From contig NZ_RKRE01000003.1 in assembly GCF_003815015.1 (NCBI RefSeq), forward strand, positions 558,001-622,000: a DNA stretch of 64,000 nucleotides, in the 5' to 3' direction. This document shows positions 24,084 to 35,407 of the stretch, piece after piece. Position numbers and translations under genes: made by a program. Position 1 is the first letter of the stretch. Each line of letters begins with the position of its first letter. The notes beneath the pieces were generated by a model. It was given only the letters and a program-made list of their open reading frames with translations, was not told where the DNA came from and ran no database searches. This stretch comes from Thermodesulfitimonas autotrophica (lineage in GTDB: Bacteria; Bacillota; Desulfotomaculia; Desulfotomaculales; Ammonificaceae).

Positions 24084-25109
24084 TTGAAAAGGATGCTCAA
24101 GGAGGCACTGGCCAAGGTGGTGGCTGGGGAGGACCTGCCGGCCGAAGAGGCGCGGGCGGTGATGGGGGAGATTATGGAGGGCGCGGCTACGCCGGCGCAG
24201 ATTGGCGCCTTTTTGGTGGCGCTGCGGATGAAGGGGGAGACGGCGCCGGAGGTGGCCGGCTTCGCCCGGGCGATGCGGGAGAAGGCGGTGGGTTACCGGT
24301 CGCGCCACCCGCTCTTAGTCGATACTTGCGGCACGGGCGGCGACGGCGCCCATACGTTCAACATCTCGACCACCGCGGCCTTCGTGGTTGCTGCGTGCGG
24401 CTGTCCGGTGGCGAAGCACGGGAACCGTTCGGTCTCGAGCCGGGCGGGGAGCGCCGATCTCCTTGAGGCGCTCGGGGCGAAAATCGACCTGCCGCCGGCT
24501 GTAGCTGGGCAGTGCCTGGATACGGTCGGTTTTGGCTTTTTCTTCGCGCCTCTCTGCCACCCGGCGATGAAGCACGCGGCAGGTCCCCGCCGGGAACTGG
24601 GTCTGCGGACCGTTTTCAACATCCTCGGGCCGCTCTGCAATCCCGCCGGGGCCCAGGCCCAGGTGGTGGGCGTTTACGCGCCCGAACTTGTCGACCTGGT
24701 GGCGGCGGTTCTCTCTCTGCTCGGGGTGAAGCGGGCCTTTGTGGTCCACGGCGCGGGAGGGCTTGACGAGGTGTCGCCGGTGGGCGAGGTGCTTTACGCC
24801 GAAGTGGCAGACGGGGCGGTGCGCCGCGGGGTCCTCGACCCGATCGAGTACGGTGTGGTGCGCTGCCAGCGGGCAGCGCTGAAGGGCGGGACGGCGGCAG
24901 AAAACGCCGCCATTACCCGCGGGATTCTCCAGGGTGAGGCGGGGCCGCGCAGCGACGCGGTGGCGCTAAACGCTGCCCTCGCGCTGGTAGCGGCGGAAAG
25001 GGCGCAGGACGTGCGCGAGGGGCTGGGGCTGGCGCGCGCGGCGCTTGCTTCCGGCGCGGCGCTCGCCAAGATGGAAGAGTACGTGGCCTGGACCCGGAGC
25101 GTGGGATAG
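24084..25109 (+). CDS. trpD: anthranilate phosphoribosyltransferase
   Basis: Transfers phosphoribose from PRPP to anthranilate. The PRPP loop DTCGTGGDGAHTFNIST and KHGNRSVSSRAGSADLLEALG are intact, with NILGPLCNPAGA further on. TTG at 24084 is used (GAGGGG 7 bases before); ATG at 24093 and an upstream GTG at 24054 are alternatives. Its stop directly abuts trpC. Confidence 0.95.
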   Translation: MKRMLKEALAKVVAGEDLPAEEARAVMGEIMEGAATPAQIGAFLVALRMKGETAPEVAGFARAMREKAVGYRSRHPLLVDTCGTGGDGAHTFNISTTAAFVVAACGCPVAKHGNRSVSSRAGSADLLEALGAKIDLPPAVAGQCLDTVGFGFFFAPLCHPAMKHAAGPRRELGLRTVFNILGPLCNPAGAQAQVVGVYAPELVDLVAAVLSLLGVKRAFVVHGAGGLDEVSPVGEVLYAEVADGAVRRGVLDPIEYGVVRCQRAALKGGTAAENAAITRGILQGEAGPRSDAVALNAALALVAAERAQDVREGLGLARAALASGAALAKMEEYVAWTRSVG

Positions 25110-25925
25110 GTGTTAGGGAGCATCATTGAGCACAAGCGCGCCGAGATTGCCCGGCGGAAGGCGGTCTGTCCCCCGGAGGTCCTTAAGGCGGCCCTCGCGT
25201 TTGCCCCGCCCCCGCGCGACTTTCGGGCCGCGCTGCGGCGACCGGGGCGGGTGGCGGTGATCGCTGAAATCAAGCGGGCGTCACCATCGAAAGGGCTCAT
25301 CCGTCCGGACGCCAACCCGGTGGCGGTGGCCAGGATATACACGGGTGCGGGGGCAGCGGCGATCTCGGTTTTGACGGACGAGCGCTTTTTTCAGGGGCAC
25401 CCGGAATTTTTGCGTCTGGTGCGGCGGGTAACGGAGTTACCTCTTCTCTGCAAGGATTTTATTCTTGACCCGTACCAGATCTACGAGGCCCGGCAGATGG
25501 GTGCTGACGCCATCCTTTTGATTGTGCGCCTCCTCCGGCAGCGGGAGCTAACGGAGTTTTTGGGGCTGGCGCGGGGATTAGGGATGGAGGCGCTCGTGGA
25601 GACGCATACGGAGGAGGAGATCGCGCGGGCGCTGGCCGCCGGGGCGACCGTCGTCGGGATCAACAACCGCGATTTGAAAAGCTTCACCACCGACATTAAG
25701 ACCACCTTCCGGCTGAAGCATTATCTCCCGCCAGAGGTGGTGGTGGTGAGCGAGAGCGGTATCGGCTCGCCGTTAGCGATGCAGGCGTTAAAAAGGCACG
25801 GGGTAGACGCGGCGCTCATCGGGGAGGCGCTGATGGCTGCGCCCGACATCGGGGCGAAACTACGGGAACTTGTCGCTGCCGGTGCAGAAGGCGGCAGTGA
25901 GATGATAGGTAACGTCGAACGTTGA
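25110..25925 (+). CDS. trpC: indole-3-glycerol phosphate synthase
   Basis: TIM-barrel enzyme closing the indole ring. Catalytic residues are in VIAEIKRASPSKG, LCKDFILDPYQIYEARQMGADAILLI, VGINNRDLKSF and VSESGIG. GTG start at 25110 immediately follows trpD, so translation is coupled. 271 aa, normal. Confidence 0.95.
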   Translation: MLGSIIEHKRAEIARRKAVCPPEVLKAALAFAPPPRDFRAALRRPGRVAVIAEIKRASPSKGLIRPDANPVAVARIYTGAGAAAISVLTDERFFQGHPEFLRLVRRVTELPLLCKDFILDPYQIYEARQMGADAILLIVRLLRQRELTEFLGLARGLGMEALVETHTEEEIARALAAGATVVGINNRDLKSFTTDIKTTFRLKHYLPPEVVVVSESGIGSPLAMQALKRHGVDAALIGEALMAAPDIGAKLRELVAAGAEGGSEMIGNVER

Positions 25926-25937
25926 CCGGGGTAAGCG

Positions 25938-26557
25938 ATGATGGTGCGGGTAAAGATCTGCGGTATCCAGGACGTAGAAACCGCGCGGGTGGCGGTCGCG
26001 GCCGGGGCCGATGCGCTAGGCTTTGTTTTCGCGGCCAGCCGGCGGCAGGTAACGCCGGAAACGGTCCGGCAGATTGTGGCGGTCCTGCCGCCTTTCGTGG
26101 TGCCGGTGGGGGTTTTCGTTGATGCACCCCTTGAGGCGGTAAAGGAGATCGCCGCCTACTGCGGGCTCGGCGCGGTCCAGCTTCACGGGGCGGAACCCCC
26201 CGGGTACTGTCAGGCCCTGCGGGAAATAGGGTTCCGGGTGATTAAGGGTTTCCGGGTGAAGGGCCCTGAAGATCTCGCGGGGCTGGCTGGTTACCGGGTG
26301 GACGCGCTTTTGCTGGACACCTTTGTTCCCGGGGTGGCGGGGGGCACCGGCAAAGCCTTCGACTGGGGACTGCTGGCGGGAAAGGTTTTCCCGGTGCCGC
26401 TGGTCCTCGCCGGGGGCCTCACCCCGGAGAACGTGGCGGAAGCGGTGCGGCGGGTGCGGCCCTATGCGGTCGATGTCTCGAGCGGGGTTGAAACCGGGGG
26501 CCGGAAGGACCCGGCCAGGATCCGGTTATTCATTCAGCGGGCGAAGGAGGTTTTCTG

Positions 26558-26558
<1 letters not shown>
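25938..26558 (+). CDS. trpF: phosphoribosylanthranilate isomerase
   Basis: Amadori isomerase of tryptophan synthesis, 206 aa, TIM barrel. Catalytic Cys in VKICGIQ and Asp in [16 protein letters not shown] and VDVSSGVE form the phosphate site. It has two adjacent ATG codons (25938, 25941). Overlaps trpB by one base (TGATG). Confidence 0.94.
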
Positions 26559-27741
<1,183 letters not shown>

Positions 27742-27745
<4 letters not shown>

Positions 27746-28533
27746 GCCGGATAGCAGAGACTTTTGCGGGTTTGCGAAAACGGGGCGAGAAAGGCCTCGT
27801 CACCTATCTTACCGCTGGCGATCCGGACCTGGAGCGGACTGCGGCGCTCATTGCGGTGATGGACCAGGCGGGTGCCGATATCATCGAGATTGGGATTCCC
27901 TTTTCCGACCCTCTGGCCGACGGACCGGTGATCCAGGCGGCGTCAAACCGGGCGCTCGCTGCGGGCGTGACGGTGGATAGGATCCTGGCGATGGTGGCAG
28001 AAGTGCGGGCGGCGGTTGCGGCGCCGTTAGTGCTGATGACCTATTACAACCCGGTCTTCCAGCAGGGGCTCGAAGCCTTCTGCCGGCGGGCGGCAGAAAG
28101 CGGTGTGGACGGGATGATCGTGCCCGACCTCCCCTACGAGGAGAGCGGGCCGCTGCTGCGCGCTGCGGACCGCTACGGGATCGATCTCATTCCTCTAGTG
28201 GCACCTACCAGCACCCCTTCCCGGATTGCGGCGATCTGCGCGCGGGCGCGGGGTTTTATCTACTGTGTTTCGGTCACCGGCGTAACGGGGATGCGGGAAA
28301 CGATCGAGACGGATCTGAGGAGTCTGGGTGATAGCATCCGCCAGCACACTAACCTGCCAGTGGCGATTGGTTTTGGGGTTTCCGGCCCCGAAGCGGCGGC
28401 GCGGGTTGCGCCCTTCTGCGACGCGGTGGTGGTCGGCAGCGCCATCGTCCGCCTTATCGGCGCCGGGGCTTTCGAGGAGGTGGGAAGGTTTACCGCGGCC
28501 CTGAAGCGGGCTTTAAGCCCTCAAGGGGGATAA
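27742..28533 (+). CDS. trpA: tryptophan synthase alpha chain
   Basis: Cleaves indole-3-glycerol phosphate and channels indole to TrpB. Catalytic Glu in [19 protein letters not shown] and Asp in [21 protein letters not shown] and [10 protein letters not shown] follow. ATGA overlap with trpB. 263 aa, normal. Confidence 0.95.
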
Positions 28534-28537
28534 AGGA

Positions 28538-28566
28538 TTGTCCTGCCAATAGGACTGTGGTAAGAT
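28538..28566 (+). promoter_or_regulatory. internal promoter before hisC
   Basis: TTGTCC (28538-28543), a 17-base spacer, TAAGAT (28561-28566). It could drive hisC-aroF and beyond independently of the trp attenuator. A small GTCCT/AGGAC inverted repeat overlaps the -35. Confidence 0.55.
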
Positions 28567-28593
28567 TGTTCAAAAACCGGGGAATGAGGTTGT

Positions 28594-29679
28594 ATGGAAA
28601 TCAAGGTGCGCAGTTGTCTTGACAGCCTGGCAGTTTACCAGCCGGGTAAGCCTATCGAAGAGGTCAAGCGGGAGCTCGGCCTCGAAGACATCGTTAAATT
28701 AGCCTCCAATGAGAACCCTCTCGGTCCTTCGCCGCGGGCGATGGCGGCCGTTGCCGCGGCGGTTAGCCAGATGAATTTTTACCCCGACGGAAGTGCCTAC
28801 CGGCTTCGCGCTGCGCTGGCGGCGCGGCTAGGGGTTGAATTCGATGCCGTGATCGTCGGCAACGGCTCCAACGAGCTCGTCCAGATGCTCTCGCTGGCGC
28901 TTTTGGAACCGGGCGACGAGGTGGTAATGCCGGTCCCAACCTTCCCGCGTTACGAGCCCCTTGCCCGGCTGATGGGGGCGGTGCCCGTGGAGGTGCCGCT
29001 TAAAGATTTCCGGATCGATATCGAAGCGATGGCCGCCCGGGTAGGGCCGAAAACCAAGATGATTTATCTCTGCAACCCGAACAACCCGACGGGAACGATC
29101 GCCACGCGGCAGGAGGTCGATTGGCTGCTCGAGCGCCTCGACCCGGCGGTTCTGGTTGTTTTTGACGAGGCCTATTTCGAGTACGTCACCCACCCGGACT
29201 ACCCCGACGGCCTCGATTACTACCGCAGGGGTTACAACGTGATGGTGCTGCGGACCTTTTCAAAGATGTATGGTCTGGCGGGGCTGCGGGTCGGCTACGG
29301 TGTCGGCTCGCCACGGCTTGTCGGCTATCTCAACCGGGTGCGGGAGCCCTTCAACGTCAACGCCCTGGCCCAGGAGGCCGCGCTGGCTGCGTTAGAGGAC
29401 GAGGAGTTCGTGACGCTTACGAAAAAGACGAACGAAGAAGGCAAGCGCTTTCTCTACCAAGCTTTCGGGGCGCGCGGGATTCCTTACGTGCCGACGGAGG
29501 CGAACTTCATCTTCTTCGACGCCGGTCGGGATGAGCGGGTAATCTTCCGGCGGATGCTGGCGGAGGGCGTCATTATCCGGGGCGGTTTCGGATATCCGAC
29601 GCACCTGCGGGTGACGATCGGCACGGCGGCGCAGAACGCCCGCTTTGTGGCGGCGATAGAGAAGGTTCTGGCGGAGTGA
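28594..29679 (+). CDS. hisC: histidinol-phosphate / aromatic aminotransferase
   Basis: Fold-type I PLP aminotransferase of the HisC family (361 aa). Conserved ASNENPLGPSP, NGSNELVQ, CNPNNPTGT, FDEAYFEY, the PLP-Lys in TFSKMYGLAGLRVGYG and the C-terminal HLRVTIGT. Placed among phe/tyr genes and not in a his operon, it probably also transaminates prephenate-derived keto acids. That dual use is known for some HisC proteins and is inference here. Confidence 0.92.
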   Translation: MEIKVRSCLDSLAVYQPGKPIEEVKRELGLEDIVKLASNENPLGPSPRAMAAVAAAVSQMNFYPDGSAYRLRAALAARLGVEFDAVIVGNGSNELVQMLSLALLEPGDEVVMPVPTFPRYEPLARLMGAVPVEVPLKDFRIDIEAMAARVGPKTKMIYLCNPNNPTGTIATRQEVDWLLERLDPAVLVVFDEAYFEYVTHPDYPDGLDYYRRGYNVMVLRTFSKMYGLAGLRVGYGVGSPRLVGYLNRVREPFNVNALAQEAALAALEDEEFVTLTKKTNEEGKRFLYQAFGARGIPYVPTEANFIFFDAGRDERVIFRRMLAEGVIIRGGFGYPTHLRVTIGTAAQNARFVAAIEKVLAE

Positions 29680-29698
29680 GACGGAGGTGGAGTGCTGA

Positions 29699-30715
29699 AT
29701 GATCATCGTGATGGCGAATAACGCTACGGAACAGGAGATCGAAGGCGTAATCAGGCGGATCGAGGACGAAGGCTTCAAGGCCCACCTTTCGCGGGGCGTG
29801 GAAAAGACGATTATCGGGGTTATCGGGGACGAGCGAAGGCTAAAGGAGGTTGCCCTGGAGGTGTTGCCGGGGGTGGAAGAGGTGATCCCCATCCTTCAGC
29901 CTTACAAGATGGCCAGCCGTTCCTTCCGCGCCGACAGGACGGTTATCGACCTGGGAGACGGTATCGTGATCGGCGGCGAGAGGATTCACGTCATGGCCGG
30001 ACCGTGCGCCGTAGAGAGCCGGGAGCAGTTGCTGACGGCGGCCGAAAAGGTTAAAGCCGCAGGCGCAACGATCCTGCGCGGCGGCGCGTTTAAACCGCGC
30101 ACCTCCCCTTACTCTTTCCAAGGGTTAGGCGAAGAAGGACTCAAGATTTTGGCCGAGGCGCGCGAGAAGTTCGGGCTCAAAATCGTGACGGAGGTAATGG
30201 ATATCCGCACCCTTCCTCTGGTTGCGGCGTACGCGGATATCATTCAGATCGGCACCCGGAACATGCAGAATTTCGACCTCTTGAAGGAGGTTGGCAAGGT
30301 TAACCGGCCGGTGCTCCTCAAGCGCGGCTTGTCAGCAACCATTGAGGAGTGGCTGATGGCGGCCGAATACATCCTCGCCAACGGTAACTTCAACGTGATC
30401 CTGTGCGAGCGCGGCATCCGTAGCTTTGAAACCTACACCCGCAATACCCTCGACCTTTCGGCGGTTCCGGTGGTGAAGCACCTGTCGCACCTGCCGGTGG
30501 TGGTCGACCCGAGCCACGGCCTCGGGCGCTGGAAGTTCGTGGCGCCAATGTGCCGGGCGGCGATCGCGGCGGGGGCCGACGGCCTGTTAGTGGAGGTTCA
30601 CCCCAACCCGGCGGCGGCGCTCTGCGATGGGGCGCAGTCGCTCACGCCCGAAAACTTTGGCGCAATGATGGATGACCTGCGGCGGATAGCGGCAGCGTTA
30701 GGGAGGACGCTTTAG
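29699..30715 (+). CDS. aroF: 3-deoxy-7-phosphoheptulonate (DAHP) synthase, AroF/type I-beta
   Basis: First step of the shikimate pathway (phosphoenolpyruvate plus erythrose 4-phosphate). Residues 1-70 form a ferredoxin-like regulatory domain as in the Thermotoga enzyme; the barrel follows with [49 protein letters not shown] and VDPSHG. 338 aa, typical. Feedback control by Tyr/Phe through the N-domain is known for this type. Confidence 0.95.
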   Translation: MIIVMANNATEQEIEGVIRRIEDEGFKAHLSRGVEKTIIGVIGDERRLKEVALEVLPGVEEVIPILQPYKMASRSFRADRTVIDLGDGIVIGGERIHVMAGPCAVESREQLLTAAEKVKAAGATILRGGAFKPRTSPYSFQGLGEEGLKILAEAREKFGLKIVTEVMDIRTLPLVAAYADIIQIGTRNMQNFDLLKEVGKVNRPVLLKRGLSATIEEWLMAAEYILANGNFNVILCERGIRSFETYTRNTLDLSAVPVVKHLSHLPVVVDPSHGLGRWKFVAPMCRAAIAAGADGLLVEVHPNPAAALCDGAQSLTPENFGAMMDDLRRIAAALGRTL

Positions 30716-31539
30716 TGGCCGTTTTGCGGATCGGCTTTTTAGGGCCATCGGGAACCTTTACGGCGCAGGCGATGGCCCGTTTTTATTCGGGCCAGGATTA
30801 CGAGGGGGTCCCTTATGCCGAGATACCGGAACTTTTCGGTGCGGTTGCGACGGGGGAGGTGGCGGCGGGGGTCGTCCCCGTGGAGAATTCCCTGGAAGGC
30901 AGCGTGAACGTGACGCTCGACCTTCTCGTCCGGGACCCGGCGGTGGTCATCGTTGGCGAGGTGATTCTGCCGGTGGTTCACCATCTTCTCGCCCGGCGCC
31001 CCGGGCGCTTCACGCGGGTGCTTTCCCACCCACACGCGCTGGCGCAGTGCCGGGCGTTCCTGGAGCGGGAGCTACCGGGGGTGGTCCGGGAGGCGACCAC
31101 CTCTACGGCGGAAGCGGCCCGGCTGGTGGCTTCCGCCGACGAATCCTGGGCCGCCATTGGCACCGAGGAGGCGGCAGAGCGCTACGGGCTGGTCGTGGTG
31201 GCCCGGGCGATTCAGGATAGCGCCGAAAACGAGACCCGTTTCGTGGTAATTGGGCGCGAACCCGCTTCGCGGACGGGGAAGGACAAGACCTCGATCGCCT
31301 TTTCGCTGCGGCACGACCGGCCGGGAGTGCTTTACGCGGCGCTTGGCGAATTCGCCCGGCGCGGGATCAACCTGACAAAAATCGAGTCCCGCCCGGCGCG
31401 GCGCAGCATCGGCCACTACATCTTTTTTATCGACTGTGAGGGCCATAAGGAAGACGCGCCCGTAGCGGCGGCCCTGGCGGCGATAATAAAAATGAGCACT
31501 TTTTTCAAGGTTCTTGGTTCTTACCCGCGCTGGGAATGA
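30715..31539 (+). CDS. pheA: prephenate dehydratase
   Basis: Makes phenylpyruvate. The PDT domain (1-180) has FLGPSGTFT, VPVENSLEGSVN and the catalytic NETRFVVIG. An ACT domain (about 190-270) with the phenylalanine-binding RPGVLY and the ESRP motif gives feedback inhibition. Overlaps aroF by one base (TAGTG). Confidence 0.95.
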   Translation: MAVLRIGFLGPSGTFTAQAMARFYSGQDYEGVPYAEIPELFGAVATGEVAAGVVPVENSLEGSVNVTLDLLVRDPAVVIVGEVILPVVHHLLARRPGRFTRVLSHPHALAQCRAFLERELPGVVREATTSTAEAARLVASADESWAAIGTEEAAERYGLVVVARAIQDSAENETRFVVIGREPASRTGKDKTSIAFSLRHDRPGVLYAALGEFARRGINLTKIESRPARRSIGHYIFFIDCEGHKEDAPVAAALAAIIKMSTFFKVLGSYPRWE

Positions 31540-31594
31540 CGGGCAGAAGTGGCTGCAAATGTATGGGGAAACCGCTATTTGGGGAGGACGGCAG

Positions 31595-32689
31595 GTGTTC
31601 GGACGGGTTGCGATTATCGGTGTGGGGTTGATCGGCGGCTCCCTCGGGATGGCGCTTAAGCGGGTCGGTCTGGCGGAAGAAGTGGTGGGCGTTGGACGGA
31701 GCGAGGAAAAACTCCGGTTAGCGCTGGAGGTCGGTGCGGTCGACAGGGTGACGACCGCGTTAGGGGCGGTGGCGGACGCAGCGCTCGTCGTGGTGGCCAC
31801 GCCGGTCGGCACGGTGATCCCCGTGGTAGAGGCGATAGCTCCTTACCTTAGGGCGGGGACCGTGGTTACGGACGTGGGGAGCACCAAGGCGGCCATCGTG
31901 CGGGCGGCTGAGCCCATCGCCCGCGCCCGTGGTTTTTCCTTTGTGGGCGGCCACCCGATGGCCGGCTCGGAGCGAACCGGGGTGAAAAGCGCCGACCCCT
32001 ACCTTTTCGAAAACGCCTACTACATCCTGACCCCGACCCCCGCTACCGAGCGGGACGCGGTGGCGAAGGTCCGGGCGCTGGCTTCAGGGATCGGGGCCCG
32101 CGTGGTTGAGCTTTCTCCCGAGGCGCATGATTTTTACGTCGCGGCGGTGAGCCACCTTCCCCACTGCGCGGCTGCCGCCCTCGTCAACACCATTGGGGCG
32201 CTTCCCGAGCGGGAGGCGCTGCTGCCCCTGGCCGCGGGGGGCTTCCGGGATACCACCCGGGTGGCGGGAGGGGATCCGGCGCTATGGCGGGACATCCTGC
32301 TCTCTAACAGCGGTGCCGTCTTGACCATGATCGGCCGCTACCGGGAGTCGCTGAGCGAGCTTGCGGCCCTGATCGCTGCGGGCGACGGCGCGGGCGTGGA
32401 AGGGTGGCTGCGGCGCGCGCAGCAGGTGCGCCGGACGGTGCCGGCCAAGAGCAAGGGCTACCTGCCGGAGCTTTACGAGATTGTGGTGACCGTCCCCGAC
32501 CGGCCGGGTGTAATAGCCCGGCTGGCGGGGATTCTCGGTGATGCCGGTATCAATATCAGCGACATCGAGATCCTCCGGGTGCGGGAGGGGGAGGGCGGCA
32601 CGATCAGGCTCGGTTTTGCCGCGGCTGCCGACCAGGAAGAGGCGGTGCGCCTGCTGCGGGCCAGCGGCATCGAAACCCGGAAACGGTAA
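31595..32689 (+). CDS. tyrA: prephenate dehydrogenase with ACT domain
   Basis: NAD-dependent oxidation of prephenate to 4-hydroxyphenylpyruvate. Rossmann motif GVGLIGGSLG near residues 8-17, GGHPMAGSERTG with the catalytic His, AVSHLPH, and a C-terminal ACT domain (about 290-364, VVTVPDRPGVIARLAGILGD). GTG at 31595 with GGGGAGG 7 bases upstream is preferred; the longer frame to 31514 would overlap pheA. Confidence 0.94.
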   Translation: MFGRVAIIGVGLIGGSLGMALKRVGLAEEVVGVGRSEEKLRLALEVGAVDRVTTALGAVADAALVVVATPVGTVIPVVEAIAPYLRAGTVVTDVGSTKAAIVRAAEPIARARGFSFVGGHPMAGSERTGVKSADPYLFENAYYILTPTPATERDAVAKVRALASGIGARVVELSPEAHDFYVAAVSHLPHCAAAALVNTIGALPEREALLPLAAGGFRDTTRVAGGDPALWRDILLSNSGAVLTMIGRYRESLSELAALIAAGDGAGVEGWLRRAQQVRRTVPAKSKGYLPELYEIVVTVPDRPGVIARLAGILGDAGINISDIEILRVREGEGGTIRLGFAAAADQEEAVRLLRASGIETRKR

Positions 32690-32779
32690 GATCTTAATAA
32701 ACGTCGAACGCTGAACGTTAAACGGACCCCAAAGGTCAGTCAGTATAAGCTTGAACGTCTTTTCGGAGGGGGGGTTCAT

Positions 32780-34087
32780 TTGCGGCTTAGGGTCAAGCCG
32801 GCACGTACCCTGCAAGGTGAAGTGGAGGTTCCCGGCGATAAGTCGATCTCCCACCGGGCGCTCATGATAGGGGCGATTGCGGAAGGGGAAACGGTGATCG
32901 AGAATTTTCTCGCCGGTGAGGACTGTCTAGCCACCTTAGCCTGCCTGCGCGCGCTGGGAGTGGGCATCACGGGGCCGGAGGCGGGGCGCGTGCGGGTTAA
33001 AGGGCGCGGGCTACACGGGCTCACCGAGCCCGCCGACATCCTCGACGCCAAAAATTCCGGCACTACGATGCGACTGCTTCTCGGCATCCTTGCGGGGCAG
33101 CCTTTTTTTAGCGTCATCACCGGTGACGCGAGCCTCCGCCGGCGGCCGATGGGCCGGGTGGTCCGGCCGCTGCGGGCGATGGGGGCCCAGATTATGGCGC
33201 GGGCGGGCGGGGAGCTTGCCCCCCTTGCGGTTAGTGGCGGGGGGCTCAAGTCCATCGAGTTTGCCTCGCCGGTGGCGAGCGCGCAGGTCAAGTCGGCGGT
33301 TCTTTTAGCGGGGCTTTATGCCGCCGGGGAAACGGTGGTAACCGAGCCGGCGCTTTCCCGCGACCATACCGAAAGGATGTTGGCGCTTTTCGGCGCGCCC
33401 GTCAGGCGAGACGGGCTTTCCGTTGCGGTTCGGGGCGGGCCGGTGCTCAAAGCGGTGCCGGTGCGGGTCCCCGGCGATATTTCCTCGGCCGCTTTTCTGC
33501 TGGTTGCCGCCTGTATCGTGCCGGACGCCGCGGTTACCGTAAAGGGGGTAGGCCTTAACCCCACCCGCACCGGCATCCTCGACGTGCTGCAGGCGATGGG
33601 AGCCCGGATCGAGGTTAAGGTGCGGGATGCCGGGCCTGAACCGTGGGGTGACGTTACCGTTTATTCCGGGGCGCTACGCGGCACGGAAGTGGGCGGCGAG
33701 CTGATTCCGCGCCTCATCGACGAAATCCCTGTGCTGACCGTAGCGGCGGCGTATGCCGCCGGCGAGACGGTGATCCGCGACGCCGCCGAGCTCAAGTATA
33801 AGGAGTCGAACCGGCTGCGGACGATGGCGGTAGAACTGGCGCGTCTGGGGGCGGACGTTGAGGAGCTGCCCGACGGACTGGTTATCCGCGGCGGAAAGCC
33901 GTTAAAGGGAACGATGGTGGAGAGTTACGGGGACCACCGGGTGGCGATGGCGCTGGCGGTGGCGGGCCTCGCCGCCGCGGGCGAGACGGTTGTTCAGGAC
34001 GCCGGGGCGATTAACGTCTCCTTCCCCGGTTTTGTAGCCGCGCTTACGCGTCTCGGTGCGGCGGTTGATACGGAAATTTTGGCTTAG
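32780..34087 (+). CDS. aroA: 3-phosphoshikimate 1-carboxyvinyltransferase (EPSP synthase)
   Basis: Adds enolpyruvyl to shikimate 3-phosphate. 435 aa with [55 protein letters not shown] and [14 protein letters not shown] start follows a G-rich Shine-Dalgarno. A 90-base gap before it contains the AACGTCGAACG-type repeat and a TATAAG that may be a weak -10. Confidence 0.95.
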   Translation: MRLRVKPARTLQGEVEVPGDKSISHRALMIGAIAEGETVIENFLAGEDCLATLACLRALGVGITGPEAGRVRVKGRGLHGLTEPADILDAKNSGTTMRLLLGILAGQPFFSVITGDASLRRRPMGRVVRPLRAMGAQIMARAGGELAPLAVSGGGLKSIEFASPVASAQVKSAVLLAGLYAAGETVVTEPALSRDHTERMLALFGAPVRRDGLSVAVRGGPVLKAVPVRVPGDISSAAFLLVAACIVPDAAVTVKGVGLNPTRTGILDVLQAMGARIEVKVRDAGPEPWGDVTVYSGALRGTEVGGELIPRLIDEIPVLTVAAAYAAGETVIRDAAELKYKESNRLRTMAVELARLGADVEELPDGLVIRGGKPLKGTMVESYGDHRVAMALAVAGLAAAGETVVQDAGAINVSFPGFVAALTRLGAAVDTEILA

Positions 34088-34107
34088 AAAAAGGAAATCT
34101 ATAGGGA

Positions 34108-34815
34108 GTGTCGAATTCAAATCAGCGAACGCAGAAAGGGCAGAGTTCGGCTTTGCGGATCGCGATTGACGGCCCGGCAGGTGCCGGGAAGAGCACCGTA
34201 GCCAAAAAGCTCGCGGGACTCCTCGGCTACGACTATATCGACACCGGGGCGATGTACCGCGCTGTCGCCCTGGCGGCTCTATCGGCGGGGATTCCCGGCG
34301 ACGATGAAGAAGCGCTGACGCGTCTGGCCGAGAGCCTTACGATCGAACAGGTCTGGCGGCAGGACGGGACGACTTTAAAGGTTTTTCTAAACGGGCGCGA
34401 TGTGACGCGCGAGATCCGGACGCCCGAGGTTTCGCGTTTTGTATCCGTTATAGCGCAAGTTCCCGGGGTGCGGCAGCAGCTCACCGCAAAACAGCGGGCC
34501 ATGGCGGCTTCCGGCCGGGTGGTGATGGAAGGGCGGGATATCGGCACGGTGGTGCTGCCTGACGCCGAGAAAAAATTTTTTCTCACGGCGTCGGTTGAGG
34601 AGAGAGCGAGACGCCGCTTCCTCGAGATTACCGGGCAGGGATACGACGCGACCCTCGAGGAGCAGATTAGGGAGATTGCGGCGCGGGATGCCCGGGACGA
34701 ATCGCGCGCGGTGGCGCCCCTAATGCCGGCGCCCGATGCGGTGGTGATCGATACCACCGGCAAGAGCCCCGATCAGGTGGTGGCAGAGATGGCGGCGCTA
34801 GTGCGCGGGGGCTGA
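34108..34815 (+). CDS. cmk: cytidylate kinase
   Basis: Phosphorylates CMP and dCMP. P-loop GPAGAGKSTVAKKLA (about residues 22-36), DTGAMYRAVAL, GRDIGTVVLPDA and the RARRRFLEI lid. GTG at 34108 is the furthest start; TTG at 34153, just before RIAIDGP, is possible but has a weaker site. In the aroA-cmk-plsC-ispH order common in Clostridia. Confidence 0.93.
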   Translation: MSNSNQRTQKGQSSALRIAIDGPAGAGKSTVAKKLAGLLGYDYIDTGAMYRAVALAALSAGIPGDDEEALTRLAESLTIEQVWRQDGTTLKVFLNGRDVTREIRTPEVSRFVSVIAQVPGVRQQLTAKQRAMAASGRVVMEGRDIGTVVLPDAEKKFFLTASVEERARRRFLEITGQGYDATLEEQIREIAARDARDESRAVAPLMPAPDAVVIDTTGKSPDQVVAEMAALVRGG

Positions 34816-34819
34816 AACG

Positions 34820-35407
34820 GTGGTTTACTGGTTTGCCTGGGGTTTATGCAAAGTTTTGCTCCTGCTCCTGCGCCGGTGGAAGGTGGAAGGGGCGGCGAAC
34901 CTGCCGCGCGAGGGAGCGGTCATCGTAATTGCGAACCACCAGAGCTACTGGGATCCGGTGGTGCTCGGGACGGCGCTTTCGCGGCGGGTTTACTTTATGG
35001 CCAAAGAAGAGCTTTTCCGGGTCCCGCTTTTCGGTCTGCTCCTGCGCCTCTTGGGTGCTTTCCCGGTACGGCGCGAGGTTTACGACCGCCGGGCGTTTAA
35101 AATGGCGCTTGACCACCTAATGCGCGGTCACGTCGTCGGGATATTCCCCGAAGGGACGCGCAGCCACACGGGAAAGCTCCTGCCCGCCCAGCCGGGGGCG
35201 GCGATGCTGGCGCTACGGAGCGGGGCGCCGGTGGTTCCGGTGGCCCTGATCGGTACCCGCGGCCTCTGCGGCCGGGTGAGGGTTAGGGTTGGCAAGCCTT
35301 TCTTCCTGGCGTCCGGGGGCAGTAAGCCGTCCCGCGCCGAGATAACGGCCGGGGGCGAAAAAATGATGGCGGCGATTGCCGCCTTGATGGAAGATGGTAG
35401 GCACTGA
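34820..35407 (+). CDS. plsC: 1-acyl-sn-glycerol-3-phosphate acyltransferase
   Basis: Membrane-bound lysophosphatidic acid acyltransferase (195 aa). Catalytic H-X4-D is NHQSYWD (H40, D45); the substrate motif FPEGTRS lies near 111-117; PVVPVALIGT follows. One N-terminal hydrophobic helix. GTG start 4 bases after cmk; overlaps ispH by one base. Confidence 0.92.
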   Translation: MVYWFAWGLCKVLLLLLRRWKVEGAANLPREGAVIVIANHQSYWDPVVLGTALSRRVYFMAKEELFRVPLFGLLLRLLGAFPVRREVYDRRAFKMALDHLMRGHVVGIFPEGTRSHTGKLLPAQPGAAMLALRSGAPVVPVALIGTRGLCGRVRVRVGKPFFLASGGSKPSRAEITAGGEKMMAAIAALMEDGRH